Source: Polaromonas glacialis
GTDB taxonomy: Bacteria > Pseudomonadota > Gammaproteobacteria > Burkholderiales > Burkholderiaceae_C
Length of the DNA: 64,000 bases
Assembly: GCF_000709345.1 (NCBI RefSeq)
Contig: NZ_KL448323.1
Location: 1,919,830 to 1,983,829 of the forward strand
Reading direction: 5' to 3'
The notes beneath the pieces were generated by a model that saw only the letters and a program-made list of their open reading frames with translations, did not search any database and had not been told where the DNA came from. Shown here one piece after another: positions 39,530-50,531 of the stretch. Numbering within the stretch: the first letter of the stretch is position 1; every line of letters starts with the position of its first letter. The position numbers and the translations under genes were made by a program.

Positions 39530-40341
39530 GGTTCGAGACATTGCTGCGGCGCTACCCCGTGTGCAGCTTCTTCGCCCTGGCATTCGGCATCAGCTGGGGC
39601 GGCATCCTGGTCGTCCTGAGTGCCACGGACTTCAATCTGCTCGACCTAAGGCCGCTAGACACGGGCCTCATCTTCGTGCTCATGCTCCTGGGTCCGAGCG
39701 TTGCTGGGCTGGCGTTGACGGCTCTACTCGATGGTCGGGCCGGGTTTCATCGGCTGCGGGTGCGCGCAGCACGTTGGCGAGTCGGTCTTCTCTGGTACCT
39801 GGTCGCGTTGATGACGATGCCCCTGCTCTTGCTCGCGACGCTGTGGCCCTTGAGCATCTTCTTGGATCCGGCGTTCTCGCCGCGATTTCAGTGGCCGCTG
39901 TTCGCGATCGGCCTTGTTGCCGGCAGCTTCGAGGAGGTCGGCTGGACAGGCTTTGCGACACCACGGTTGCTGTATCGGCAGCGGTTGTTCGTTGCCGGCT
40001 TGTGGCTCGGTCTCCTGTGGGCACTCTGGCATGTGCTGGTCGACTTTCGCCAGAACTCTGCTGCGATGGGTTCCCTCTGGTTGCTGGAGTTCGCGGTCTT
40101 CTATGTCGGGGCCTTGACGGCCTATCGCCTGTTGATGACTTGGGTCTATGCGAACACGCAGAGTCTGCTGTTGGCCGTTCTGATGCACGCCAGCTACACG
40201 GGCTGGCTGTTCGTGCTGTACCCGGCCACATCATTGGAGCAAGGCCTCGTCTGGCAAACCGGATTTACCGCTGCGCTGTGGCTCGCGGTGGCCGTGGTGA
40301 TGTTGGGGCGTAAAAGGCGCGGGTCTTGTCCTTCGCTGTAG
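39526..40341 (+). CDS. CPBP family intramembrane metalloprotease
   Basis: A 271-residue integral membrane protein with about seven helices. Motif 1 FEEVGWTGFATPRLL (about 143-157) is the paired-glutamate motif, motif 2 is ALWHVLVDF, and motif 3 VLMHASYTGWL supplies the third ligand. This is the CPBP/Abi family related to Rce1, which includes CAAX proteases and bacteriocin-immunity proteins. A usual Arg after the glutamates is replaced by Trp-Thr-Gly-Phe, a common variant. It is last in the cluster. Confidence 0.85.
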   Translation: MRFETLLRRYPVCSFFALAFGISWGGILVVLSATDFNLLDLRPLDTGLIFVLMLLGPSVAGLALTALLDGRAGFHRLRVRAARWRVGLLWYLVALMTMPLLLLATLWPLSIFLDPAFSPRFQWPLFAIGLVAGSFEEVGWTGFATPRLLYRQRLFVAGLWLGLLWALWHVLVDFRQNSAAMGSLWLLEFAVFYVGALTAYRLLMTWVYANTQSLLLAVLMHASYTGWLFVLYPATSLEQGLVWQTGFTAALWLAVAVVMLGRKRRGSCPSL

Positions 40342-41070
40342 CGCCCGCAAACGCACAATGTCCTCAGCGCGCCCCGATGAAACCGCCTGCAACTGGCGCA
40401 TCAGATCAGCCGTGGTGCACTTGATGAGGAATGCTGGCAAACCTCGACCTAGTGCCGCCCACACTCGCACCCTGACCAAGTCGACCCAGCAGGTTGGCGA
40501 GTTCGCTGCTCCCATCGAGTCCAGCATTGCCCGGCAGCATTGACTTCAAACCCGATGACTGTCTGCTTTGCGGTCAGTAATCGCGGACTGCGAACTTCGG
40601 CTTTGTCGTCGGGAACTGCCCGTCACTCCAAAAACCTGAAGGACTCTTGCCAGTCTAAAGGAGACGGTAACGGCACTGCCACCTCAGTTGGCTTTCAATA
40701 TTCGTGAATCACTATCGCAAGCGCCTCGTGCAAATTCGCTTTCCCATCACCAACGCCGAGCATTTTGCGAATCACGCCATACCAGTGGCGCAGTTGATCG
40801 AACTGCGCCAATATCGCAGCACTTTCCCGGAAAACCGCGCCAAATCCTGTCATCGCTGCTGGTCGAAGTTAGCTGGTTGTTTTAACCATATCAGGCATCG
40901 AATCAGCCTCTGGCGCGATACGAGTATGCGCAAGCAGCTATATTTTCAATAGCAAAATTTTTCCACCAGCGACTTCTCCGCCGCAAAAACCAGCCGCCAA
41001 TTTTGCCCGGCACACTGCGATGTGTACGATGACGCCGAGCGCTTCAACATCGCAACCAAAGGAAAACCCC
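40342..41070. other. 729-bp region without a convincing gene
   Basis: It lies between the seven-gene cluster and the phosphofructokinase gene. Frames up to 82 codons exist, for example 40704-40952, but none has family character or a decisive ribosome binding site. A stretch at about 40395-40430 encodes VVHLMRN, faintly like the IS256 transposase block VHLVRN, too little to call. An inverted copy of the two-hairpin element is at 40904-40953. Decayed mobile DNA is plausible. Confidence 0.4.
40904..40953 (-). repeat. two-hairpin element, copy 8
   Basis: On the minus strand GCTATTGAAAATATAGC then TGCTTGCGCATACTCG and a diverged second part CGCGCCAGAGGCTGATT. About 120 bp upstream of the phosphofructokinase start. 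Confidence 0.7.
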
Positions 41071-42291
41071 ATGGCATCCGGAAAAATACTCGTCGCCCAG
41101 GGCGGCGGCCCGACGGCGGTGATCAACCAGTCGCTGGTCGGCGTGGCGCTGGAGGCGCGGCGCTTTGGCGAGGTCAAGCGCATCTACGGCGCGCGCCACG
41201 GCGTGCGCGGCATCGTCAATGAAGACTTCGTGGACCTGACGCAGGAGACCAGCCACAACCTCGAACTCGTCGCCAGCACGCCGTCATCGGCGCTCGGCTC
41301 GACCCGCGACAAGCCCGACGAACGCTACTGCCAGGAGATTTTCAAGGTCTTGCAGGCGCACCAGATCGAGCACTTTTTCTACATCGGCGGCAACGACTCG
41401 TCGGACACGGTGCGCATCGTCAGCCTGGAGGCGCAAAAGGCCGGCTACCCGCTGCGCTCCATCCACATTCCCAAGACCATCGACAACGACCTGGTGGGCA
41501 ACGACCACACGCCCGGTTTTCCGTCGGCCGCACGCTTCGTCGCGCAGGCCTTTGCCGGCGCCAACCTGGACAACGCGGCGCTGCCCGGCGTGTATGTGGG
41601 CGTGGTGATGGGCCGCCATGCCGGATTCCTGACGGCGGCGTCGGCGCTGGGCAAGAAGTTCCCCGACGACGGCCCGCACCTGATCTACCTGCCCGAGCGC
41701 ACGTTTGTGCTGGAGAACTTTCTGGCGGATGTGAAGGAAACCTATGCGCGTTATGGCCGCTGCGTGATTGCCGTGTCCGAGGGCATCCACGATGCGTCGG
41801 GCGCGCCGATTGCCACCCTGCTGGCCAAAGACCTGGAGCATGACGACCATGGTAATGTGCAGTTGTCGGGCAACGGCGCGCTGGCCGACCTGCTGTGCGA
41901 GGAGATCAAGGCCAAGCTCGGCATCAAGCGGGTGCGCGGCGACACCTTTGGCTATTTGCAGCGCTCCTTCATCGGCTGCGTGTCCGACGTGGACCAGCGC
42001 GAAGCACGCGAGGTCGGCGAAAAAGCCGTGCAGTTCGCGATGTGGGGCGCGCAGGACGGCTCGGTGGCCATCAAACGCACCGGGTTTTATTCGGTCGATT
42101 ACGAACTGCTGCCGCTCAGCGCCGTGGCCGGCAAGACGCGGGTGATGGAGGATGAGTTCATTGCATCCAACGGCACCGACGTGACCGACGCCTTCAGGAT
42201 GTATTTGCGCCCGCTGCTCGGCTCGGGCATGCCCGATGCGTTCAGGCTGCGCCACCATCCGGTCGCCAAGGTGCTGAACCCCGGCCGCTGA
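41071..42291 (+). CDS. diphosphate--fructose-6-phosphate 1-phosphotransferase (PPi-PFK)
   Basis: A 406-residue cytoplasmic enzyme of the PFK family. The N-terminal loop [12 protein letters not shown], the phosphoryl-site GGNDSSD and the catalytic PKTIDND (about 140) are visible. The Lys in PKTIDND and an acidic or Asn residue after GG mark PPi-dependent enzymes; ATP-dependent PFK has PGTIDND and GGDGS. The reaction is reversible and can serve glycolysis or gluconeogenesis. The ATG at 41071 follows AAAGGAAA. The gene is near the Entner-Doudoroff genes but on the other strand. Confidence 0.9.
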   Translation: MASGKILVAQGGGPTAVINQSLVGVALEARRFGEVKRIYGARHGVRGIVNEDFVDLTQETSHNLELVASTPSSALGSTRDKPDERYCQEIFKVLQAHQIEHFFYIGGNDSSDTVRIVSLEAQKAGYPLRSIHIPKTIDNDLVGNDHTPGFPSAARFVAQAFAGANLDNAALPGVYVGVVMGRHAGFLTAASALGKKFPDDGPHLIYLPERTFVLENFLADVKETYARYGRCVIAVSEGIHDASGAPIATLLAKDLEHDDHGNVQLSGNGALADLLCEEIKAKLGIKRVRGDTFGYLQRSFIGCVSDVDQREAREVGEKAVQFAMWGAQDGSVAIKRTGFYSVDYELLPLSAVAGKTRVMEDEFIASNGTDVTDAFRMYLRPLLGSGMPDAFRLRHHPVAKVLNPGR

Positions 42292-42352
42292 AGCCATGCC
42301 CGCGCGGCGGCAAACTGCTGCAAACTTCTTGCGCCCATTCCATAATCAGGCG

Positions 42353-42763
42353 ATGCGACTACTCCACACCATGCTCCGCGTTGGCAATCTTCAGCGCTCC
42401 ATCGACTTTTACACCCACGTTCTGGGCATGCAGCTGCTGCGCCGGTCTGAAAACCCTGACTACAAATACAGCCTGGCCTTCGTCGGCTATGAAGGCAATC
42501 CGGCACAGGCCGAGATCGAGCTGACCTACAACTGGGGCACCGACAGCTACGAGATGGGCACGGCCTACGGCCACATCGCCCTTAGCGTTCCCGACACCTA
42601 CGCCGCCTGCGAAAAGATCAAGGCCTCCGGCGGCAACGTCACCCGCGAAGCGGGGCCGGTCAAGGGCGGCAGCACGGTGATTGCGTTCGTGACCGACCCG
42701 GACGGCTACAAGATCGAGCTGATCCAGCGGCCCAATGAGGCCGGCGGCGCAGGCCTGCGCTGA
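42353..42763 (+). CDS. gloA: lactoylglutathione lyase (glyoxalase I)
   Basis: A 136-residue metalloenzyme that converts the hemithioacetal of methylglyoxal and glutathione to lactoylglutathione. The four metal ligands appear in the expected segments: His in [10 protein letters not shown], Glu in AEIELTYNW, His in YGHIALSV and Glu in YKIELIQR. The length is standard. The ATG at 42353 gives the family N-terminus; an upstream frame to 42296 does not. It follows the PFK gene by 61 bp and may share its transcript, ending at the terminator at 42839. Confidence 0.95.
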   Translation: MRLLHTMLRVGNLQRSIDFYTHVLGMQLLRRSENPDYKYSLAFVGYEGNPAQAEIELTYNWGTDSYEMGTAYGHIALSVPDTYAACEKIKASGGNVTREAGPVKGGSTVIAFVTDPDGYKIELIQRPNEAGGAGLR

Positions 42764-42779
42764 AATTGTCGCAACACTT

Positions 42780-42834
42780 GCTATTATTTAGATAGCTGCT
42801 TGCGCATACCCAGCGTGCGCAAACGGCATATTTC
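42780..42834 (+). repeat. two-hairpin element, copy 9
   Basis: GCTATTATTTAGATAGC, TGCTTGCGCATACC, then GTGCGCAAACGGCATATTTC. Nearly the full consensus. Between the convergent gloA and eda genes, directly before a terminator. Confidence 0.8.
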
Positions 42835-42838
42835 ATTA

Positions 42839-42865
42839 AAAGTCCGGGACATTTCCCGGATTTTT
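42839..42865. terminator. bidirectional terminator between gloA and eda
   Basis: AAAA, stem TCCGGGA (42843-42849), loop CATT, stem TCCCGGA (42854-42860), then TTTTT. It can act for both converging genes. Confidence 0.88.
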
Positions 42866-42869
42866 GGTT

Positions 42870-43522
42870 TCAAGCGTTCGTGCGCGCCAGCTCGCAAGCC
42901 TGCACCGCAAGCGTTGTGACCTGCGCCCAGTCGCCGCGCGCCACCGCGTCAAGCGGCGTCAGCCACGAACCGCCGACGCAGACGACGTTGGGCAGCGCCA
43001 GAAACTCCGCCGCGTTCGCCATGGTGATGCCGCCGGTCGGGCAGAACTTCACATCGCCAAACGGTCCGCCCCAGGCCTTGAGCATGGCGCTGCCGCCCGC
43101 CTGCAGCGCAGGGAAGAACTTGAGTTCGGTCAAGCCGTCTTCCTGCGCCATCATGATTTCGCTGCCGGTCGCCACGCCAGGCAGCAGCGGCAGGCCGGCA
43201 TCGCGGCAAGCCTGGCCGACCGCATGGGTGTAGCCGGGGCTGACGACAAAGCGCGCGCCAGCCATGGCGCAGGCCTGGGCATCGGCGGCGCTGCGCACCG
43301 TGCCGGCGCCGACCACGGCCTCGGGCACGTCGCGGGCAATCGCCTCGATGCAGGCCAGCGCCTGCGGCGTGCGCAGGGTGACTTCGAGCATGCGAATACC
43401 GCCGGCGACCAGGGCGCGGGCCAGCAGCACGGCCTGGCCGACATCGTTCAGCACAATGACCGGAATCACGGGCGCATCGCGCATGACCTGCAGGGCACTC
43501 AGTTTGGTGCTGATATCCATCG

Positions 43523-43532
<10 letters not shown>
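42870..43532 (-). CDS. eda: KDPG/4-hydroxy-2-oxoglutarate aldolase
   Basis: A 220-residue cytoplasmic class I aldolase that splits 2-keto-3-deoxy-6-phosphogluconate into pyruvate and glyceraldehyde 3-phosphate. [12 protein letters not shown] holds the catalytic Glu, LKFFPA the Schiff-base Lys, and KFCPTGGIT the phosphate loop. The start at 43532 overlaps the end of edd by 10 bp; an in-frame ATG at 43520 is an alternative. The pair forms an Entner-Doudoroff operon. Confidence 0.95.
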
Positions 43533-45340
<1,808 letters not shown>

Positions 45341-45468
45341 GATGAAACCTTTCAATCAAGCCATCCCGGACATGGGGATGTAACTTTATTACGGCGTCTA
45401 TGGTAACTAATATCGCACCAGTTTTCACCCTGAATGGTTACTTTGCGGTTACCAAACGAGGCACAGGC

Positions 45469-45501
45469 AAAAAAAATCCGCAGGGCGCAAACCGCTGCGG
45501 A
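45469..45501 (-). terminator. rho-independent terminator of the OmpA-like gene
   Basis: Read on the minus strand: TCCGCAG (45501-45495), loop, CTGCGGA (45483-45477), then a run of seven T. It follows the stop at 45539 by 38 bp. Confidence 0.88.
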
Positions 45502-45538
45502 GTCATGCCGCCAGCCGCGAAGGCCGGCATGGCGCGAG

Positions 45539-46087
45539 TTACTGCAGGCTGATTTCGACGCGGCGGGCTTCGGCGTCGCTACCCACGCCATTGCCGGCAA
45601 TCTGCTCGGGCTTTTTGAGTTCAATCTGGCTCTCGGGCACGCCCGCTGCCGTCAGGGCGTTGCGCACGGCCAGCGCGCGCTGCTTGGCCAGCTCGGCGTT
45701 TTGCTCCGCGTTGCCGGTGGCGTCGTGGAAGCCCGAAATCGTGACCTTGCGGCCCGCCTGCGCACCCTTGACCACGTCCAGCAGCGCTTCGCCGGCACCG
45801 GCGGCCAGGTCGGCCTTGCCGGAAGCAAAGTAGAACTTGACGATGCCCTGCTCGACCTTGACGCTGGCCGCGTCGGAAGCCGCCTGCGCCGTTGCAGTGG
45901 AGGATGCGGGAACGGCTGCCACGGCCGGCGCAGCGGCTGTCTGGGCAGCCGGGGCGCCTGCAGCGTCGGCCGAAACGCCGCGATGCCTCACGCCAAACAC
46001 CAGCACCGACGCCACGACGATGGCAATCAATCCGAACACCAGAAACAGCGCTACGCGTTGCGCGCTGTCGTCATTCTGAGAAACCAT
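45539..46087 (-). CDS. OmpA family protein with N-terminal membrane anchor
   Basis: A 182-residue protein. One membrane helix (about 11-33, VALFLVFGLIAIVVASVLVFGV) anchors it in the inner membrane; an Ala-rich linker follows. The OmpA-like peptidoglycan-binding domain occupies about 78-182 (VKFYFASGKADL, KQRALAVRNALTAAGVP, EARRVEISL). It lacks an outer-membrane barrel. The ATG at 46087 follows AAGGA, and the longer frame upstream is discarded. Confidence 0.88.
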   Translation of the reverse strand: MVSQNDDSAQRVALFLVFGLIAIVVASVLVFGVRHRGVSADAAGAPAAQTAAAPAVAAVPASSTATAQAASDAASVKVEQGIVKFYFASGKADLAAGAGEALLDVVKGAQAGRKVTISGFHDATGNAEQNAELAKQRALAVRNALTAAGVPESQIELKKPEQIAGNGVGSDAEARRVEISLQ

Positions 46088-46134
46088 AAGAAACTTCCTT
46101 TTTAAAAAAACTGCCAATATTGTAAAGTGAGGCT

Positions 46135-46743
46135 GTGACCACTCTAGCAAACACCTCTTGCGAATTGGCTTACAAAGCCCGTGATCCCGCCACCATGCTC
46201 GACGCCGCAATCCGGGAATGGGGCGGCCAGACCGACTTGTGGGTCTTTGGCTATGCATCGCTGATCTGGCGGCCCGAATTCGAATCGGCCGAAGAGCGTT
46301 TTGCCACCCTGCACGGCTACCACCGCGCGCTGAAAATGTGGAGCCGCATCAACCGCGGAACGCCTGCGCTGCCAGGCCTGGTGTTTGGCCTGCTGTCGGG
46401 CGGCAGCTGCAAGGGAATGGCCTATCGGCTGCCCAGGGACCATGTTCCCGATGTCCTGCCCGCCCTGTGGGCGCGCGAAATGCCCAACGGCGTCTACGAC
46501 CCGAAGTGGCTGCGCTGCCGCACCGCGCAGGGCGACGTCAGGGCGCTGGCCTTCACGCTGTCCCGGCGCAGCCCCAACCACACCGGCGTGCTGAGCGAAG
46601 ACCACTACCGGCAGATATTTTCCAGTGCCTGCGGCCGTTACGGCACGACGCGCGACTATGCGCAGCTGACCTATGACAAGCTTCGCATGCTCGGCATTGA
46701 CGACCAGGCGCTGGGCAGGCTGCTGCAGCTGGCCGGGCACTGA
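46135..46743 (+). CDS. gamma-glutamylcyclotransferase (ChaC-like)
   Basis: A 202-residue cytoplasmic enzyme of the ChaC group that cleaves gamma-glutamyl compounds, in this group probably glutathione, to 5-oxoproline. VFGYASLIWRPEF is the substrate-binding loop at about 37-49, and RINRGTPALPGLVFGL and GVYDPKWLRC follow. The GTG start at 46135 has GAGG close upstream and is 47 bp from the divergent OmpA-like gene. Confidence 0.88.
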   Translation: MTTLANTSCELAYKARDPATMLDAAIREWGGQTDLWVFGYASLIWRPEFESAEERFATLHGYHRALKMWSRINRGTPALPGLVFGLLSGGSCKGMAYRLPRDHVPDVLPALWAREMPNGVYDPKWLRCRTAQGDVRALAFTLSRRSPNHTGVLSEDHYRQIFSSACGRYGTTRDYAQLTYDKLRMLGIDDQALGRLLQLAGH

Positions 46744-46827
46744 CAGGCAGCGCACATTCAACCGCTCTGGCGTGAATCGTCACACCGGCCGGCCTTCCAG
46801 CTTGAACAACAACCCCAGGGAGACTTC

Positions 46828-47343
46828 ATGACACGCACCTTCATCCTGCTGGCCAGCGTGCTGGCACTTGGCGCCTGCGCCAGCACCACCACGGGTCCGC
46901 GCGCCGTGGCCCAGCTGCAAAATACCACCGGCAATACCGCCAGCGGCTCGGTCACCTTCACCCAGAGCGGCGACAAGGTGCTGGTTTCCGGCATGGTCAG
47001 CGGGCTCAAGCCCAATGCCGAACACGGCTTTCACCTGCATGAAAAAGGCGACTGCTCCAGCGGCGACGGCATGAGCGCGGGCGGCCACTTCAATCCAACC
47101 GGCCAGCCCCACGGCCAGCATGCCGCCATGGCCCATCACGCAGGCGACCTGCCCAGCCTGAAGGCCGATGCCAGCGGTGTCGCCCGATTCAGCTTCGAGT
47201 CCAGGGGCATTTCCGTCGGCAGCGGCGCAGGCAACATCGTCGGACGGGGGCTGATCGTTCACCGCGATCCCGACGACTACACCACCCAACCCACCGGCAA
47301 CTCCGGGCCGCGTCTGGCCTGCGCCGTGGTGACCCCAAGCTGA
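46828..47343 (+). CDS. sodC: superoxide dismutase [Cu-Zn], lipoprotein-like
   Basis: A 171-residue exported enzyme. The signal MTRTFILLASVLALGAC ends in a lipobox (LGAC), so the mature protein is probably a lipoprotein. The metal-site blocks are GFHLHEKGDCSSGDG, GGHFNPTGQPHG, HHAGDLPSL and GRGLIVHRDPDDY, with the two disulfide cysteines (CS..., LACAVV). All copper and zinc ligand histidines and the zinc Asp appear present. It removes superoxide in the periplasm. Confidence 0.93.
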   Translation: MTRTFILLASVLALGACASTTTGPRAVAQLQNTTGNTASGSVTFTQSGDKVLVSGMVSGLKPNAEHGFHLHEKGDCSSGDGMSAGGHFNPTGQPHGQHAAMAHHAGDLPSLKADASGVARFSFESRGISVGSGAGNIVGRGLIVHRDPDDYTTQPTGNSGPRLACAVVTPS

Positions 47344-47388
47344 ATCTTTACCGGCACGAATCTGGCACCGGACTTTATACTCCGGGCC

Positions 47389-48036
47389 ATGCTTGACCAC
47401 ACCTCCATTGCCGACCTTCGCAAAAGCTACGAGCGCGCCGAACTCAATGAAGACGCCTCGCATGCCGACCCGCTCAAACAATTCGACCAGTGGCTCGGCG
47501 AAGCCATCTCGGCCCAGGTGCCCGAACCCAATGCGATGACGCTGGCCACTGTGGGCAGCAATTTACGGCCGTCCACCCGCGTGGTGTTGATCAAGGGCTT
47601 CGATGCGCAAGGCATTGTCTGGTACACCAACTACGCCAGCCGCAAAGGGCTTGAACTGGCCGGCAACCCGTATGCGGCGCTGCAGTTCCACTGGGTCGAG
47701 CTGGAACGCGTGGTGCGCATCGAAGGCGTGGTGGAAAAGGTATTGGATGAAGAAAGCGACGCTTACTTCCACAGCCGGCCGCTGGACTCGCGCATCGGCG
47801 CCTGGGCGAGCCCTCAAAGCGAGGTGATTTCCGGCCGTGGCGTGCTGATCGCCAATGCCGCCAAATTCGGCGCCAAATTCATGCTGCAGCCTCCGCGCCC
47901 GCCACACTGGGGCGGCTACCGCCTCAAGCCCGACAACTGGCAATTCTGGCAAGGCCGAAAAAGCCGCCTGCACGACCGCCTGCGCTACACGCTGCAGGAC
48001 GATGCCCGCTGGCTGCGCGAACGCCTGGCGCCCTGA
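47389..48036 (+). CDS. pdxH: pyridoxamine 5'-phosphate oxidase
   Basis: A 215-residue FMN enzyme that makes pyridoxal 5'-phosphate. [20 protein letters not shown] binds [15 protein letters not shown] and [13 protein letters not shown] follow, and the C-terminal [19 protein letters not shown] and RLHDRLRYT are the substrate and FMN contacts. Length and ends are standard. It converges on folK with 15 bp between the stops. Confidence 0.96.
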   Translation: MLDHTSIADLRKSYERAELNEDASHADPLKQFDQWLGEAISAQVPEPNAMTLATVGSNLRPSTRVVLIKGFDAQGIVWYTNYASRKGLELAGNPYAALQFHWVELERVVRIEGVVEKVLDEESDAYFHSRPLDSRIGAWASPQSEVISGRGVLIANAAKFGAKFMLQPPRPPHWGGYRLKPDNWQFWQGRKSRLHDRLRYTLQDDARWLRERLAP

Positions 48037-48051
48037 ACCGTTAAACCGTCG

Positions 48052-48597
48052 TCAGGGGCTGTCCGGCAAACCGTCCAGCCGCGCTATGGCCTGGTGCGCC
48101 ACGGCAGACAGCTGTTCAGCCTTGACCTGATCAGGTGCGATTTCAGCCAGCGGCACCAGCACGAAGGCCCGCTGCGTCATGCGCGGATGCGGCACGGTCA
48201 ACCGGGCCGAGTCGATGCGGGCGCTGCCATACAGCAGCAAGTCCAGGTCCAGCGTGCGGGGCGCATTGCGGTACGGCCTTTCGCGCCCGGCCTGCAATTC
48301 GAGCGCTTGCAACGCATCGAGCAGCGCGGGTGCAGTCAAACCGGTTTGCAGCGCCACGACCGCATTGATGTAATCGTTCCCAGGTGCGGGCGCTTCGCTG
48401 CCGGAATCGGTGTCCAGCGGCGCGGTTTTATAAAAACTGGACACCCGGCGAACCTGCGTGAGAGGCAGCGCCTTGAGCGCGTGGACCGCCTGGTGCAGCG
48501 CCGCCACGGCATCGCCGAGGTTGGCACCCAAGGCAATACAGGCGGTCACCGGCTCGCGCCCAGCGGTTTCTTTTTCCTGCGGTTCGCCCAAACGCAT
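48052..48597 (-). CDS. folK: 2-amino-4-hydroxy-6-hydroxymethyldihydropteridine diphosphokinase
   Basis: A 181-residue folate enzyme that transfers pyrophosphate from ATP to the pterin. ACIALGANLGD, RRVSSFYKTAP, the signature RTLDLDLLLYG and VPHPRMTQRAFVLVPLAEI are present in order. The frame continues upstream to 48753, but that stretch is a REP-like palindrome, so I take the ATG at 48597. The pcnB gene lies upstream on the same strand, the usual pcnB-folK order. Confidence 0.94.
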   Translation of the reverse strand: MRLGEPQEKETAGREPVTACIALGANLGDAVAALHQAVHALKALPLTQVRRVSSFYKTAPLDTDSGSEAPAPGNDYINAVVALQTGLTAPALLDALQALELQAGRERPYRNAPRTLDLDLLLYGSARIDSARLTVPHPRMTQRAFVLVPLAEIAPDQVKAEQLSAVAHQAIARLDGLPDSP

Positions 48598-48644
48598 GGC
48601 AGGACTTTTCGCGCTTAGGGAAGCAGAAATTTCCGATGTACCCA

Positions 48645-48735
48645 TGTCATGCCGGGCTTGACCCGGCATCCATGAATTCGGGGCCATGGATTGCGGGTGC
48701 TGAAACCCCGGACCTGATCCGGGGCCGCAATGACA
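48645..48735. repeat. REP-like palindromic element between pcnB and folK
   Basis: It starts TGTCATGCCGGGCTTGACCC and ends GGCCGCAATGACA. The outer TGTCAT and ATGACA are inverted, and the interior holds GCCGGG..CCCGGC and CCCCGGACC..GGTCCGGGG-like pairs. I know the CCGGGCTTGACCCGG motif as a dispersed repeat in many proteobacteria. Confidence 0.75.
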
Positions 48736-48773
48736 GCCACTTGGAACCTGCACTTTTGCAATTTCCGCTTCCC

Positions 48774-50420
48774 TTAGTGGTCGGCTGTTGGCGAAGCGCC
48801 GGTGGACTGGGGCGTGTCGCCGCTGCCCTCCTGGCCCTCGGCCGCACGGCTGGCGGACTTACGGCGGCGCCGGCGTTTCTTGGCCGGGGCGGCATCGCCT
48901 TCCTGCAAGGGCAGTTCCAGCCCGTCACCGTCACCCGGGCTGCTGCCGGACGATAGCGCTGGCGCCGTGTCAACGGGCCGAGCGCCCTCGTCGGCAACGG
49001 CCCGCTTAACGCGTGTGCGCGCCTGCGGCTTTTTCTGCTGCGTCTCGCGAATCGCCTCGATCATGTCGTGGCGCTCGTCGTCATAGGCGGTGCTGAACTT
49101 TTCCCACCATTCGCCCAGCGCCGGGTCGATCTCGCCGATCTGGCCTCGCAGGCGCAAAAAGTCAAAGCCCGCCCGAAAGCGCGGCTGCTCCAGAAGCGAA
49201 TACGGCGCATTGCCCACGCGCTTTTCAAAACGCGGCTGCATGGTCCAGATTTCGCGCATGTCGATGCCCAGCTTGCCGCGTCCCGACACATCGCCGATCT
49301 TGCTGTTGAACGCCTCGTCAATCGCGTCCTGCAGCGCCGGCATCGGGGGTTCATTGCGCTTGAGGCGCCGGTCCCAGCCGCTGCGCACATCGGACCAGAG
49401 CACGCATGACAGCAAAAAGCTGGGCGCGACCGGCTTGCCTTCGCCGACGCGGCGGTCGGTGTCCTGCAGCGCCAGTTTCAGGAACGGGTCGTCGGACATT
49501 TCAACCACCACGTCGAGCAGCGGGTAAATGCCGGTGCCCATGCCGAGCTCCTTGAGCTGGGCGATGCTGGCCAGCGAATGGCCGGTCTGCAGCAACTTCA
49601 GCATTTCGTCGAACAGCCGCGACTGCGGAACGTCGGCCAGCAGGCCGCACATTTCCTTCAGCGGCGCCGCCGTTTTTTCCTCGAACTTGAAGCCCAGCGC
49701 ATTGAGCTTGGCGCCAAAACGCACGGCACGGATGATGCGCACCGGGTCTTCGCGGTAGCGCAGCGCCGGGTTGCCGATCATGCGGACGATCTTTTTCTTC
49801 GCGTCGCCAATGCCGTTGTGGTAATCGACGACGACTTGCGTTTCCGGGTCGTAGTACATGGCGTTGATGGTGAAGTCGCGCCGCGCGGCGTCTTCCTCCA
49901 TCGGCCCCCAGACGTTGTCGCGCAGCACGCGGCCCGACGCATGCACGGCATGCTTCATGCCGGCGAGTTCACTCTTGCTGGTGCGCTCGTTGCCGCCGAC
50001 CTGCTCGGCCAGGGCATTGTCCATGTGGGCGCGAAAGGTCGAGACCTCTATCACCTCATGCTCGCGGCCCCGGCCGTAGATGACGTGGACGATGCGAAAG
50101 CGCCGGCCGATGATGAAGGCGCGGCGAAACAGCGACTTGACCTGCTCGGGCGTGGCGTCGGTGGCCACGTCGAAGTCCTTCGGCCGCAGGCCCACCAGCA
50201 GGTCGCGCACCGCGCCGCCGACGATGTATGCCTCGAAACCCGCCTGCTTCAGAACATGCACCACGTCCATGGCGCGTTCGTCCACCAGCTTGACGTTGAT
50301 GCCGTGGTCCTTGAACTCGATGTCGTGGCGTTTGCCGAAGGGGGACTTTGGAATCCGTTTGGAAGGGGATTCGGTGCCGTCGGCTTTGCCGAACAGCTTG
50401 TCGATGAATTTTTTGATCAT
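48774..50420 (-). CDS. pcnB: poly(A) polymerase PcnB
   Basis: A 548-residue class II nucleotidyltransferase that adds poly(A) tails to RNA. AYIVGGAVRDLLVGLRPKDF (about 60-80) with the DFD carboxylates, RRDFTINAMYYD and RYREDPVRIIRAVRF are classic. The C-terminal 80 residues are low-complexity and end in a basic patch (KKRRRRRKS), typical of PcnB and used for RNA binding. The ATG at 50420 lacks a strong ribosome binding site. The longer frame to 50462 starts from a weaker codon context. Confidence 0.94.
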   Translation of the reverse strand: MIKKFIDKLFGKADGTESPSKRIPKSPFGKRHDIEFKDHGINVKLVDERAMDVVHVLKQAGFEAYIVGGAVRDLLVGLRPKDFDVATDATPEQVKSLFRRAFIIGRRFRIVHVIYGRGREHEVIEVSTFRAHMDNALAEQVGGNERTSKSELAGMKHAVHASGRVLRDNVWGPMEEDAARRDFTINAMYYDPETQVVVDYHNGIGDAKKKIVRMIGNPALRYREDPVRIIRAVRFGAKLNALGFKFEEKTAAPLKEMCGLLADVPQSRLFDEMLKLLQTGHSLASIAQLKELGMGTGIYPLLDVVVEMSDDPFLKLALQDTDRRVGEGKPVAPSFLLSCVLWSDVRSGWDRRLKRNEPPMPALQDAIDEAFNSKIGDVSGRGKLGIDMREIWTMQPRFEKRVGNAPYSLLEQPRFRAGFDFLRLRGQIGEIDPALGEWWEKFSTAYDDERHDMIEAIRETQQKKPQARTRVKRAVADEGARPVDTAPALSSGSSPGDGDGLELPLQEGDAAPAKKRRRRRKSASRAAEGQEGSGDTPQSTGASPTADH

Positions 50421-50531
50421 GAAATTTAAAAATTTGAGGGAGATGCCGCCCCTTGGCAGCAAGCGTTGTCCCTACGCGCTTCAGGCCGGAGGCGGCCGCC
50501 GCTGCCCGGCGGCAAGCGCCATCCTTGGCGC

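Noticed and set aside
40358..40543. Possible IS256 transposase fragment (VVHLMRN)
   Set aside because: Seven residues are too few and the flanking residues do not follow the family.
48598..48753. N-terminal extension of FolK
   Set aside because: The codons come from a REP-like palindrome; the enzyme's first strand begins after the ATG at 48597.
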